This document shows positions 21,133-32,063 of a stretch of DNA of 64,000 nt, one piece after another. The translations under genes were made by a program, and so were the position numbers. Source of the stretch: Blepharisma japonicum (lineage: Eukaryota; Ciliophora; Heterotrichea; Heterotrichida; Blepharismidae). Position 1 is the stretch's first letter. Each line of letters begins with the position of its first letter. The stretch lies in the NCBI GenBank assembly GCA_949751835.1, contig CATKHK010000054.1, positions 1-64,000 of the forward strand, read 5' to 3'. Below the pieces are notes generated by a model. It had not been told where the DNA came from, did no database searches, and was given only the letters and a program-made list of their open reading frames with translations.

Positions 21133-22239
21133 TTAAAAACATTTATGATGGACTATAGCACATCCTCATTCATCATATTCATCTTTTTTGATTCACAGTT
21201 GCTGAAAGCTAGAAAGTGAAGAAAGGATAGACCCTCCAAGCCAAGCTGAGTTCTTTCTTTCTGGTGGTGCCAAAATATGTATATTCATTGATGGCGGTGC
21301 CAGAGCAGAAATTTCTTTATGAAATCTTTCAACAAGGCCAGGAAACATACTCGATCCTCCGCTCATCAAAATATTTCCATAAATTGTTTTCCTAAGATCT
21401 CTATCACTTTTCTCAATTGATTTGCATGCCATATCAACAATTGAAAGTGGATCGAATCAGTCTCGAGGGCTAAACAGTGATTCTGCGACGATAAATCTTT
21501 CTTTTCCCAGCATAATCGAGCTTCCATCAGGCATTCGATAGTCTTTTTCATATTCAGCATGATTTGATCTCGCCATTTCTTCTTCAAAATCAAGGGTCAC
21601 ATAGCATAGATTTTCTTTGATGTATTCTGTAAAACCTCGATTTATTGCTAGCCCTTTCTCAAGCATGAGATTTTCTAAATGCCGACTTATACTACTGCCA
21701 CCTTGATCAATTCTTAGAGTTGATCCTCTTAATGAATATGATTCATAGACTGGAATGGAATAGCATCAATCATGGCCTAAGTCAACAACCATTCCACTGC
21801 ATTTTCCTAAGCTAGCCAAAGACAGAACGGCTGGAACAGTAACATAGAGAGCAGGCACATTAAAAGTTTCAAACATAATTTCTGCCATTTTTTCTCTGAA
21901 GCTTTTGGAGTTAAATGGAGGTTCTGTTATGAGTACTGGGTGCTTACCAATTGGGACCTGCAATTGATTGTAAAAAATTTGACTCCATAGATTTTTCATA
22001 TCATCTCAGTCAGCAATATAACCATTCGTGAAAGGGTATTTATAATTAAATGCCCATTTATAAGTTTCATTTTCATTTATCATTACTTCTTTATACATTT
22101 CTGGCATCAGATCATGGTATTTTGGAGTTGGAATAATACTGCGAATAGTAAAGCTTGGGCTTTCATCGTCAGCTATTCCAGCTTTAATCATATGTGAGCC
22201 ATTATCAATGATAATTGCCTTGGTATTTATATCAAACAT
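21133..22239 (-). CDS. Divergent actin / actin-like protein
   Basis: 368 aa from ATG at 22239 to TAA at 21133-21135 with several TGA=Trp codons, one being the invariant Trp of Q-Q-L-W-I. Actin landmarks are clear: I-D-N-G-S-x-x-x-K-A-G, [11 protein letters not shown], the G-G-S-S-M-F-P-G segment, L-A-P-P-E-R-K, W-L-G-G-S-I-L and the terminal H-K-C-F. Aligned by eye, Gln137 is Pro, Asp157 is His and His161 is Tyr, so the residues that position the hydrolytic water are gone while Asp154 remains. The subdomain 2 loop also differs. It is nearer to conventional actin than to the Arp families in length and C-terminus. Polymerisation ability is unknown. Confidence 0.88.
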
Positions 22240-22533
22240 TTCTTATTTATTATTCGCCAATATTTCAAATTTTTTCAAACCTATCAAAATCAGTAAAAAT
22301 AGTTGCTTGGGTATTCTCAACTATTTGCATTCATAATTATACTTTTATAAAGCTACTTTACATATAACCTGGAGTATTGTTTATATAAAAGCAATAAACT
22401 TTCAAATTCATTGGGGTTCTTGATTTATAAAAAATTACTATTTTCAATTTTCAATAAAAGAAATACCCAGTTTAATCTGATTCTCATAAAGCTGTGAATC
22501 ATTGAGCTTTTATTAGGAATCCATTTAAAATTT

Positions 22534-23160
22534 ATGAACACATATGGAGGATTTTCAACAAAACAGCAAGAAATCCTATATGGAAAGCTATCAGAATCTC
22601 TGATTTTGCTATTATCTCACTATATAATTCAAACTATAAAGCATTCAGAAATAAACCAAGCCGAATTCATAGAAAGGCTACTATTAATTTTCCAGCAGAT
22701 GAATAAATTAGAAGCAAATAAGTATAGCCCTCCAAGATTATCTGAGTTTTTCCAAGATTTAGCTTTAATGGTGGCACCAAAGGAAGAAATGGCACCGAAT
22801 GAGGAATATACAAGCATGGACTCCCCAAAGACAAAAACCGATTCTGATATAATGGAGAGAAACTATATTTCGCCCAAATTTCACTCAAAGGAGACTAGTT
22901 TTACAAATAAACGAGCAGGAAGGTCATTTAGCAACACAAGGCTTGATAAAGACTTAAAATTCGAGTCTCCTGTGAGAGCTTATAAAGGCTGAGCACAAGA
23001 TTCGAGACCAAAAATATTGTCGAAATCTCCTGGAATTGAGAAAACTATCAATAAATATTTTCATATTAAAAAGCATCAAGAATCATCGAAATTTCATCAA
23101 AAAGCAAAAAAAATTTCTGAAAATCCTAAAGATATATACATTAGATCGCCTTTATCGTAA
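22534..23160 (+). CDS. Hypothetical protein, 208 aa
   Basis: One continuous frame with TGA=Trp at residue 153, ending TAA at 23158-23160. The N-terminal 75 residues are predicted helical and hydrophobic-patterned (L-S-E-S-L-I-L-L-L-S-H-Y-I-I, E-F-I-E-R-L-L-L-I-F-Q-Q-M); the rest is basic, Ser/Lys-rich and probably disordered. No signal peptide or known domain is seen. It lies divergently from the actin-like gene (294 bp apart). I do not recognise a family. Confidence 0.65.
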
Positions 23161-23332
23161 CTAAATCATGTTTCGTCATTTAAGTTTTTTTCGCTAATTA
23201 TAGAACATTTAATTAAATTATTATATATAAGAAGTGTGGTCTGTCACAGCAAGCAAACATCTATGTTTATAGATAAGTAATATTTGTTCAATCTTTTCTA
23301 TATAAATAAAAACTGTAAAAATGCTCCAGCAT

Positions 23333-23415
23333 GGCTGTTTGCCCGAGTGGTTAAGGGGGCAGACTTAAGATCTGCTGGATCAACGTCCGCGTGGGTTCGA
23401 ACCCCACAGCAGCCA
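23333..23415 (+). tRNA. tRNA-Leu (anticodon UAA)
   Basis: A type II tRNA folds cleanly: acceptor GGCTGTT pairs with AGCAGCC (one G-T pair), the anticodon stem GCAGA/TCTGC holds loop CTTAAGA (anticodon UAA), there is a variable arm of the leucine class, and T arm GTGGG-TTCGAAC-CCCAC. Discriminator A at 23415 is followed by TTTT, an RNA polymerase III terminator. It has no intron. It reads codon UUA, abundant in this AT-rich genome. Confidence 0.93.
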
Positions 23416-23720
23416 TTTTATATTTTTTCTCCTAGACTTGATTATCAATCTATAAAAATAAAGAAGAGTTATTCCTTTCTTTAATCTAGTGTTAATATTT
23501 AGTGATACAAGTAAATCTTGCATTTATTAATCCTTTATTAGTGATTTTATGAATCCATTGATATGAACAATTAATATGGAAAATATTGAATTTATATATT
23601 TAGGGTTTTTTATTGAAATTGATTATTCATAATTATTTTTAAGCAGAAATACTCAATAGAAAATAAAATATAATGATTTTGGAAAATCTGCTATCATATT
23701 TTAAGAATTTATCTAAATAT
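23416..23720. other. Spacer after tRNA-Leu
   Basis: 305 bp, very AT-rich, between the tRNA and the 3' end of the IPP isomerase gene. Apart from the T-run terminator directly after the tRNA, I see nothing in it. Confidence 0.55.
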
Positions 23721-24446
23721 TTATAATCTATGATTAATTGCTATTTGACTTAAGTCTAAAATTTCATCTGAATTTTCATAGTCTTCAATTTTACCTTTTT
23801 CAAATGCCTCCCATCATTTGAGCAAATCTGTGTTCCTGAGAAAAATATCAAACCAGGGAGTTATCTTCAAATCTTTCCTATCAATAAACTGCTCTATCTC
23901 ACTTCTATTGATCCACATAATATTATTAACTTCTTCACTATTTATCACGGGACGATTTTCATTTGAATACTTCTCAGTCATCACAAAAAATACATAATCC
24001 ATCTCATATTCGCCCCAGTTTTCATCTGATTGTGATTTATATAGCACTTTTGATAAAAATTTGAGAGACCTAGGACTTAAATCAGTCCCGAGCTCAAATT
24101 TGGCTCTCTCTGTAGCTTCATCACAAATCTCGAATATTGATCTTCCTATTATGGGATGGCTGCAACAAGAATTGCTCCAGTAGAGAGGGAAAGTTACCTT
24201 AATGGAACTTCTTTGTTGGAGAAGCAGTTCAAAGTTTTTGTTAAAAATTAAGAGTGAAAATGCTCGGTGGGGAAGGGCATCTTTGCTACAAATTCATTCC
24301 CAATTGTGAGCTGTGTGCTTATCAATGCTCTTTATGTACTCATCTTGGCTGTTGACTAGAAAGAGCTGCTGTCTGAAAGTTTCGAGCTGTTTGGGGTCGT
24401 AGACTTTAGATCCAAATTTTCTAGTAAATTGGAAAATTTTAAACAT
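23721..24446 (-). CDS. IDI1: Isopentenyl-diphosphate delta-isomerase, type I
   Basis: 241 aa from ATG at 24446 to TAA at 23721-23723, with two TGA=Trp codons. It follows the type I (Nudix-fold) isomerase: H-R-A-F-S-L-L-I-F, L-L-L-Q-Q-R-S, the active-site N-S-C-C-S-H-P with the catalytic Cys, a Nudix-like helix R-A-K-F-E-L-G, W-G-E-Y-E-M-D-Y-V and I-T-P-W-F. It interconverts IPP and DMAPP, feeding isoprenoid and ubiquinone synthesis. The protein ends N-H-R-L, close to the atypical peroxisomal signals (H-R-M/Y-R-M) of mammalian IDI1. The C-terminal W-W-E-A-F corresponds to the conserved K-W-W-D-N of relatives. Confidence 0.92.
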
Positions 24447-24698
24447 AATAATAAGTGCTCAAGGCTAAATTATTACCATTCTATAAAAGCAAGCTTTTGA
24501 AAACTAAAAAGTTATTAATAGATAGAAATAGCAAGATTACTGTTATTAGCATTATTAGCAAGTAGAATTTCTCAAGCATCTTCTTTCAGGCTTAATCTCA
24601 TCTCCTGTCTATTATTGTACTTATAATCAACAAATATCACCCTAAGCCTCTATTTTTTCAAATAATTCATAATAAATAGTTTATAATTAAATTTTTAA

Positions 24699-25142
24699 AT
24701 GGTGAGCAGATTAGAGGAAGCGAAAGAGGTGTTTGATATTCTTGATCGAGAGCATGCTGGCGCTATTGACATCAAAGAACTAGGCAGAGGTCTCAGAGCC
24801 CAAGGTCTCAATCCTACTGAAGAAGAAGTTCAAAGTCTCATTAAAGAAGCCGATCAAGTCCCCATTGGTAAAGTACAGTATAATGAATTTCAAAAACTAT
24901 CTGAAAAATGTCGCTCTACAAGTGCGACCAATCCAGAAGATGTTAGGAAATTCCTCGAGACTTTTGATCCAAATCATGAAGGATTCGTTAATGCAAATGA
25001 TATAAAAGCAGCATTATGCGGCTCAGGAGAAGCCTTAGAAGAAGCTGAGGTGGAAGCTGTGCTAAAAGATTTTGACAAAGCAGGAACAGGAAGGATCGAT
25101 TTGAGAGAGCTAATGGAAGGGCTATTCAAAGTAAGTCATTAA
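24699..25142 (+). CDS. Calmodulin-like four-EF-hand protein
   Basis: 147 aa, calmodulin-sized, with four EF-hand positions. Loop 1 is D-R-E-H-A-G-A-I-D-I-K-E, loop 2 (D-Q-V-P-I-G...) has lost its ligands, loop 3 is D-P-N-H-E-G-F-V-N-A-N-D and loop 4 is D-K-A-G-T-G-R-I-D-L-R-E. None is fully canonical, so calcium binding is probably weak or partial. This points to a myosin or other light-chain-like role rather than true calmodulin (inference). The closest architecture is the calmodulin/troponin C/essential light chain superfamily. Confidence 0.8.
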   Translation: MVSRLEEAKEVFDILDREHAGAIDIKELGRGLRAQGLNPTEEEVQSLIKEADQVPIGKVQYNEFQKLSEKCRSTSATNPEDVRKFLETFDPNHEGFVNANDIKAALCGSGEALEEAEVEAVLKDFDKAGTGRIDLRELMEGLFKVSH

Positions 25143-25482
25143 TTCTGATTAAATTAATGTGTGCTATGAATGATTAGTGCTGTCATAGTAAAAGAGAGTT
25201 TTTAAATGTGATTTTGATCTTTATTGGACTTATACATCTAAAAAGCTATTTTTATATAAGTAGCATAAAATTTGCAAATAAATGCAGGAATTAAGGGTAT
25301 CTTTATGATGAATTATACATTAAATCAATTTAGTTATACTTTTTTTAGTTTTTATTGATAAATTTCATATAAAAATCATAAAGCTTCATAATTACTTCTT
25401 CCAACTTTTGTATTGAGATACTAATTTATTTCTTAATCGTCTTTAGAGCAATCGAATCTCTTATTAATAAATATTTAAAATT
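25143..25482. other. Convergent spacer
   Basis: 340 bp of AT-rich DNA between the 3' ends of the EF-hand gene and the TPR gene. No feature is recognised. Confidence 0.55.
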
Positions 25483-27927
25483 CTATTCCTCAAATGAGAG
25501 AAATATACTACTTATAAGATCTATATCAAGCTCTAATGGTTTATATCCAAGTTCTTCCAATTTTCAGCTATAATCTACTATTTTTGTGAAGTTCAGCCCA
25601 GTCAATTTGCCTATTTCCCTCAGCATCTCTGGTCTGCTAAGCAATTGATTCTTATAATCAATTCCAAAAACTGCAAAAACTTCACAGTGCTTCTTTTTCT
25701 GTTTGCCTTTCTTACTCTTATTGCTTGCATTAATTTGTTTGCTCTCAATTTCAATGTTCGCTCCCTTAGTAAATCTATACATAGAAGGAATTGAGCTTGC
25801 CCGCAACACAAATTCCTCAGTGCTTAATCCAGCTTCAATCTGATCATTCATAATTGCCATAATAATCTTCAGTGCATCAATGCAGCCTAAAATTTGTTCT
25901 GGACTCTGATACATGCTATGATCAATATTCACTCTAAAAAAGTCCTGACATCTTTGCAGTAGTCCTTGGTTACGCCAAAAATCAATTTCTTGGTTTTTTG
26001 CTATATTTAGCAACTTCCTTTTAATGTTTATTGTAATATTTTCAGCTGTTTTTTTAATAGCACTTTCTCTTTCCTCAGGATTTCTACCTGTTATCATTTT
26101 TAATTTAATTGCTTGGGTTCTGATAGAATTACTGTTTACCAAATCAACGCACTTATCAAAAACAACACTCAGAATATTACCAAACATAGGAGCCATGCCT
26201 AATATATAGCTAATTATTGATGATGCTGGCCCTGAACTGTTCAGGGCAAGATTTCCTCCACAAATCACTTCTGCTTCTACTATAATTGCATGAAGTTTAT
26301 CGTACAAAGCAGAATAATAAAGATTAAGATAAGAAGTCTGCAAGATTATAGGGTTGACTTTTAGAGCAGATATCTCAATTTCATTTTTTCCTACTTTTTC
26401 TTGGCTTAGTTTAGTGATTTCTTCATTATAATGACATTTAAGATCTTCCATTTGCTTTTTTAAATCCTTTAACTCATCTATCAACTCTTTGGTTGACTGG
26501 GTTGAAATAAGAACTGAATTTATTGGGTTAATTTTGTCAGCTAGCTTTTCAACAAGCTCAGTTTGTTTCTCTTTTATTTTCTCAACCTCTATGGCTACCA
26601 TATGTTTAAAAACTGAGTCACCTTTAATGAGGCTGCTATCAATTTTAATTTCTTCTTCGAATTTAATTGCCTGGCTTTGGAATTTTCTGAGTTTTTCTAA
26701 AAGTTTTGCTTGGTCGTTCCTTAAAGTTTTATTGATGAAATCGACGCTACTTTTTGGAAGAGACTGTCTGAATTTATCGTTTCTAATTAGCTCTGATGCC
26801 TTTTTGAAGTCCTCTAATGCTGCTCTATCATGTTTTAGCTCATTATATACTCGTCCTCTATTGCAGAAGCATAATGCATAGTCTGGGTTTAGACTTATGG
26901 CAGTAGTGAAGCTTTCTAGAGCTTCATTTAAAGCTCCTATATTCATTAAGGCTGCACCTTTGCTGTTGTGGGTCTCTGCATCATTTGCGTCCATATCAAG
27001 TGCAATACTGTAGCTCTCTATAGCTTCTTGATATCTTCCTGCCTTATTCATTAACATACCTCTCCCTATGTAAGCACTTTTGAGGTTTGGCTTGAGCATA
27101 ATTGCTGTGTTAAAACAGTTAATTGCAGAATTGTAGTCACCTAGTTCGTCAAGAGAGCTAGCCTTATTTAAATAATCCTCAGCAATACTCGGGTCAATTC
27201 TAATAGCAGCATCATAGCAAATAATAGCTTCATGGTGCCTACCTAATTTTTGCAATGAGTTGCCTTTTGCAAAGTAAATATTTCCTCCATTTGGGTTCAA
27301 GTTTAAGGCAGCATCATAAGATCTAACAGCCTCCTCGTAATTCTCACAATCTTCGCAAGTCGCACCTTTATTAATATGCGCGTTAATATAGCTTGGACTT
27401 AATACAATTGATCTGTTATAATTTTCTATTGCTTCTTCATATCTTTTGAGTTTTCTAAGAGCATTTCCTCTATAGTTATATAAATTCGCAGAAGCTGGAT
27501 TGACTTGAATAGCTGAATCATAGCATTTGACTTCTCCTTCGTAATCTTCTAAGCCTTTATGACAGTCAGCTTTATTGATATATGCATTTATTTTTTTGGG
27601 ATTAATTCTTATAGCTAAGTCATAGTTATTTATTGCAGCTTTATAGTTTCCTATTCTCTGTAAGTTTTCAGCCAGCAAATAGCAGGCTTCTTCATGATTT
27701 GGATTAAGGCTTACTGCTGTGTGGCAACTAGTGATTGATTCTTGATATTTTTTGGTTCAAAAGAGAGCGATTCCTTTGTAAAAGAACGCTTGAGAACAGT
27801 TAGGACTACTCTGAATAATCTGATTGCATATTTCAATAGCTGGATTGTAGTTTTTGTCATTCAATAGCTTAGCTGCTTGCTGAAGAAGCTGGCTTTCATT
27901 GAAAGTCTGATAATTTGATTGTTTCAT
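25483..27927 (-). CDS. Large TPR protein with coiled coil and unknown C-terminal domain
   Basis: 814 aa from ATG at 27927 (preferred to an in-frame TTG 21 bases upstream) to TAG at 25483-25485; TGA codons near both ends are Trp. Residues about 10-350 form roughly ten 34-residue TPR units with the A-I-x-x-Y-[DN]-x-A-I-x-[IL]-[ND]-P pattern, very regular and similar to one another. A coiled-coil segment follows (about 385-490), then a conserved-looking helical domain containing a glycine/hydrophobic stretch. The C-terminal part has a basic patch (K-K-G-K-Q-K-K-K). The TPRs resemble OGT-type repeats, but no glycosyltransferase domain is present. Probably a scaffold. Confidence 0.82.
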
Positions 27928-28251
27928 TTTTTGTTTTAAAAGTATCAAAACAAATCAGAATTAGTAATTAAATATATTTAGACATCATGTTAGCGGTTTA
28001 ATTAGTAAAATTTTTATCCAAGGGATAATATTTAGTTTTTATAAAATAAACCACAACAGTATTTATATACGAATACTATATATGCACTGCTACCTATAAA
28101 ATACTAATTAAAACTATTCTTCTTTGTATAAACAAAAGCTCTTTGTCAAATCTTTTTTATAGCAAGCAATTTCAATCAGTAAAGCTTGATGCTGCTTGGA
28201 TTATATTTAAGTTAAAATAAGATTTTTAACCTGAATTCGTAGATTAAATAA
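27928..28251. other. Spacer between two minus-strand genes
   Basis: 324 bp, AT-rich. It must contain the promoter of the TPR gene and the 3' UTR of the acyl-CoA oxidase gene. I see nothing else in it. Confidence 0.5.
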
Positions 28252-30339
28252 TTAACTTGAACTTAATTTAGTTAGTTTCCTGATGTCCTTGAACATATGT
28301 GCCCATGAGGCCTGTTTATAGACATCTGGATAGCTTTCTACTGTGTTTATTATGTTTTGGTAAACTTGGCCATCAGAAGTTCCAATTATAGACCCTATCA
28401 TCTTGTCTGGTGGAGCTACAGCTTCAATGATATTTATGCAATGATCACTAAGTTCTTTACAAAGCTCAAGCTCAGTTTCTCTAACAATATCAGCCTGAAC
28501 TGGATTAATTGCAAACTCCAAATATGTAGCCAAGCTTTTCTCAATTCTTTCCACTATAAAGAGATGCAATAATTTTCTAAATACCTTCCCTGTATTTTCG
28601 CATCTTGCAAGAACATCATCTGCCATAAATCTCAAGTTATTTGCCATCACTCTTTCTCCATAAGCTTTACTCAACTCTTGTACATAAAAAACTTGTGTGT
28701 TATTCCAAGCGTCTATGACTTCTGCATACTTTGCTGCATTTGTCTGTAATTTGTTTATGCATTTGTGAATCAAGTAGTTGACTCTATATTCCAGAATTTC
28801 GAAAAGAAGTTTTTCGTTGAGGAGCTCTTCTTTGTTAGAGAAATTTGCTTTGTAATTTTTAATATGGTCGAAGTCTGGGTTTAAATATTGCAGAGTTGGG
28901 CTTGTGACTTTTTGGCCTTTGTACATTCTTTGAATCTGTTTAAGGAGATATTTTCCAGTTTGCTGAGCAAGAACTGTATTATCGCCTTCCCAAGTGGAGT
29001 TTATATCTTGGTTGTTTAGCAAACGGCCAAGTGAAGAATGAGCTGAATATCCATGACCTCCACATGCTTCACGGCATTCTTTTAGGGAAAGAGCAGAAAA
29101 CTGTGTGCATAAGCCTTTAAGTGTAGATAAGAGAGCATGATATTCTTGAACTTCTTCACACTCTGGGTCAACTCTTGATTTTTGTCTGACAGATTTGAAG
29201 TCAGAGAGCATCTGGTTTGCTGATGCTCTTATTGCAAAAAGCTTCGGAATATTAGTGATCAGTCTATACTGATGAGTTTGGTAATCTAAAATGGCTGACT
29301 CTTTATTTTTGTTCCCAAACTGCTTTCTGACTGCTCCATATCTTAGTGCAATTGTTAGCCCATTTTTCATGGCATATTCTGCAAGACTTATCGTCCCTAT
29401 TCTTCCTCTCATTATCCCTCCAAGCATCATCGCAAGTCTTTTGTCATTATTTTTTATAAGGCTTTTGAATTTATTGTCAAGTGAAATAGAGCTATGTTTA
29501 TCAAGCAAGCAATCATAAGGTACTCTATAATTTTTGAAGATTAAAAAGCCGTTATCAATCCCATTTAGACTGTTCTTCTTCCCACAATCACCAATTATAA
29601 CTCCAGGCAGAGGTTCATGTGTATTATAATCTCTGATAGGAATTGCAAAGACATGGATTCCTCTATCAACTCCTTCTACAATAAGCCTTGCAAAAAGAGC
29701 GGTCATATTTGAAGATTTAGCTACCCCACCAATCCACCATTTAGCTGATGTGGCTGTTGGAGAATTAATAATAAATTCTCGAGTTATATGGTCAAAAGTT
29801 GCTGTAGTCTCAAGCATTGAGACATTTGACCCATGCCCCATTTCGGTCACAGAGAGTGAGCCATAGTCGTGGACTGCATAAACTCTATCAATAAGATTCT
29901 TGTGTTTTTGAGTGCCTAAGGATTTCAAAGTGTCTCCATAAAGACCTACAGAGACAGTGAGACGAGTTGCAACTCCTGCATCAAATTCTCCAAGAACGTA
30001 GAAAACTTGGGTTGATCTTCATGGGTCTGCCTCGTCTAGTTCTGGAGTTATATTTTGAGCAAGATAAACCTCTTGAATTTGTTTGACAACGAGTTCTCTA
30101 AGCTGATCAGTGGACATGTTTACTTCTGCTTGGTGATCGAAAAGCTTACTTGATGTTAAGAGTTGGCGAATCCTGATTACTCCTGGAGTCATAGCACGAA
30201 AATAGCTCTCGAGGATAGCTGGAGCATTTAATGGAGATCCACGCTGTCGAAAAGCCTGGAGAGAATTATCGTATGGAAGAGCAGGAAATTGGGAAAGAAG
30301 ATGAGAGTTAATAAGGCTCAATCGGTGCGATTTAGCCAT
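28252..30339 (-). CDS. Acyl-CoA oxidase (peroxisomal beta-oxidation), with PTS2
   Basis: 695 aa from ATG at 30339 to TAA at 28252-28254; one TGA=Trp (residue 107). Family signatures: T-E-M-G-H-G-S-N, W-W-I-G-G, R-Y-G-A-V-R-K-Q-F-G, a C-G-G-H-G-Y segment, and S-T-W-E-G-D-N-T-V-L-A-Q-Q. The enzyme uses FAD to convert acyl-CoA to trans-2-enoyl-CoA with release of hydrogen peroxide. There is no C-terminal PTS1 (it ends K-L-S-S-S). Instead residues 6-14 read R-L-S-L-I-N-S-H-L, a perfect PTS2 (R-L-x5-H-L) right behind the chosen Met, which supports both the start and peroxisomal import through PEX7. Confidence 0.92.
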
Positions 30340-32063
30340 ATAATTATTAAATTTCTTCACCAAATCGACGGAGATAATATGTCAATTTATTATTAAATCT
30401 TTATCAATATGTTTAGCCACGTGCACGCTTATTATAAGAGTTTGCTAAATTTTTTCCACTCTTTTGCAAGATTTGTTGAAGTTAAAAATTAGCATTATTA
30501 ATTTTCTTTTTTTATAATGCAATCTATTTTATTATAATTTTGGATTTCCTATACGTCATATACTTCTAATAATTATATTATACTTTATTTAGATGTGATC
30601 TTATTTATAAAAAATTATTAGTTTCAAATATTAATATGAATGCCGATATACAAAATCTCTATTATTTTATTCACTGTTGGTAATTGTTTGGCTCGAGAAG
30701 AAATTTAAGCTTATTATAATAAATCTGTGCTTAAAATAACAGCTAAACGGTATAAAGCCTGCATAGCTTGGAAGAGAAATTCTAATTATAAATCTCATAA
30801 ATTAATTATTTAACCTAATGAATCTAGAGCAATTTATCTTATTTTTAGCTATATTGTCTTGTGACTTGTTAAAATGTTAGAGTATTGGCTAGAAAACATA
30901 TTGATAAATTATATTGTGAGATAAAGTTATAACCCGCCATTTTAATTTCAAGCCTGTGATGTCATGGGTATTCTTCCTTGCTGAGGACGAAGATTGTCTA
31001 AAGAGCACATCTTACTTAGTGCAAATTTGCTGAAATGGTATTCTTCTAACTTCCCAAAAAAATAGAAACTTTACCTATATTTTATAATTATAGCCCGCTA
31101 TTTTAGCACTCAGCTCATTATGAGGTGGACATCCTTCCACATCCGGCGTTGAGTGCCCAATCACAAAATCTCATTAGCTGCCCTCTTTCATCTATAGTTG
31201 AATCCTGAAACATTCTGCCTAAGGGTCTTCATTCTAGGTCGTATAAAGCAATAAAAACTTTATGCCTTCTAATTTCCAAGAGCTAAAGCCTCCTATCTTA
31301 TGCGGCAAGCCTTTCTGGCATCACTAGATATGGGCCACTGGGAAAATTGAAATCCTGTATTAATAAAAATTGCCTTTCAGGTATAGCTAATTACATTGAT
31401 GGTATTAAGACTAGAAAGTATTAGAGTGAGTCCTTGCCTAAATGAGACAAATTGCTAAGGAAGAAATTTAATTTGATAAATCGATATAAAATTCAATCTT
31501 TAAATGCAAGATATTGGATGTTGATACAATTCAGGGTTATTAATTATTTCAAAAATCTTTGGGGAAGCTTTATCTGGCTGCTGATCAAGAAAAAATTATG
31601 CTTAAATTCATATAAAGCCTTCATATTTAATGCATAAATTTCGAGAAATTAAATTATAGAGATAAATACCTTATTTCATACTTAGTCATATTAATAAATT
31701 AAATCTCTTACATTTTGAGCTTTTCAAAAATAAATAATTTTGCTATTTTATTTATATATCATTAAAAATTTGAACTTTTTGAAACTCAAATTATATGACA
31801 GATAATCGTTATTTCAAAAGAAGTGAGCTGAAGAAAATCGTGATTATACACGATCTTACAGTTGATATAAAATGCTTCAGAATTCAATTAAAGATAATTA
31901 GCAAACAGCTATTTACTGACGAAAAAATCATAAAAGTTCATTTTTATGATTCAGATAAGAGCTCTGGTTTTATTACTTAAAATAATCATTGGCTTTGATA
32001 ATAATCTTAATGAAATGAAAATATTTGCTATTTGTCTAATAAATTAATTTATATAAGAAGTGA
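30340..32063. other. Gene-poor region with structured repeats and decayed coding traces
   Basis: 1.7 kb without a convincing gene beyond the tiny ORF at 31795. Two diverged elements share the motif TTATARCCCGCYATTTTA (30927-30944 and 31087-31104). The second is followed by a 7-bp stem (31106-31112 with 31150-31156) enclosing a 5-bp hairpin. The minus strand has a 54-codon coding-like stretch (31121-31282) that is closed by stops at both ends. At 30640 a short ORF encodes a signal-peptide-like sequence ended by TAA. The whole may be a degraded mobile element or gene. Confidence 0.5.
31795..31980 (+). CDS. Possible small protein, 61 aa
   Basis: ATG to TAA with no TGA, in an A-rich start context (AATTATATG) like that of real genes nearby. 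The product is basic and hydrophilic with no signal peptide or known motif. Part of it is spanned by a short inverted repeat, ATCGTG/CACGAT. It may be a chance ORF in a gene-poor region. Confidence 0.3.
   Translation: MTDNRYFKRSELKKIVIIHDLTVDIKCFRIQLKIISKQLFTDEKIIKVHFYDSDKSSGFIT

Noticed and set aside
31452-31637. 61-codon plus frame starting at TTG
   Set aside because: No ATG, AT-driven composition and no recognisable motif.
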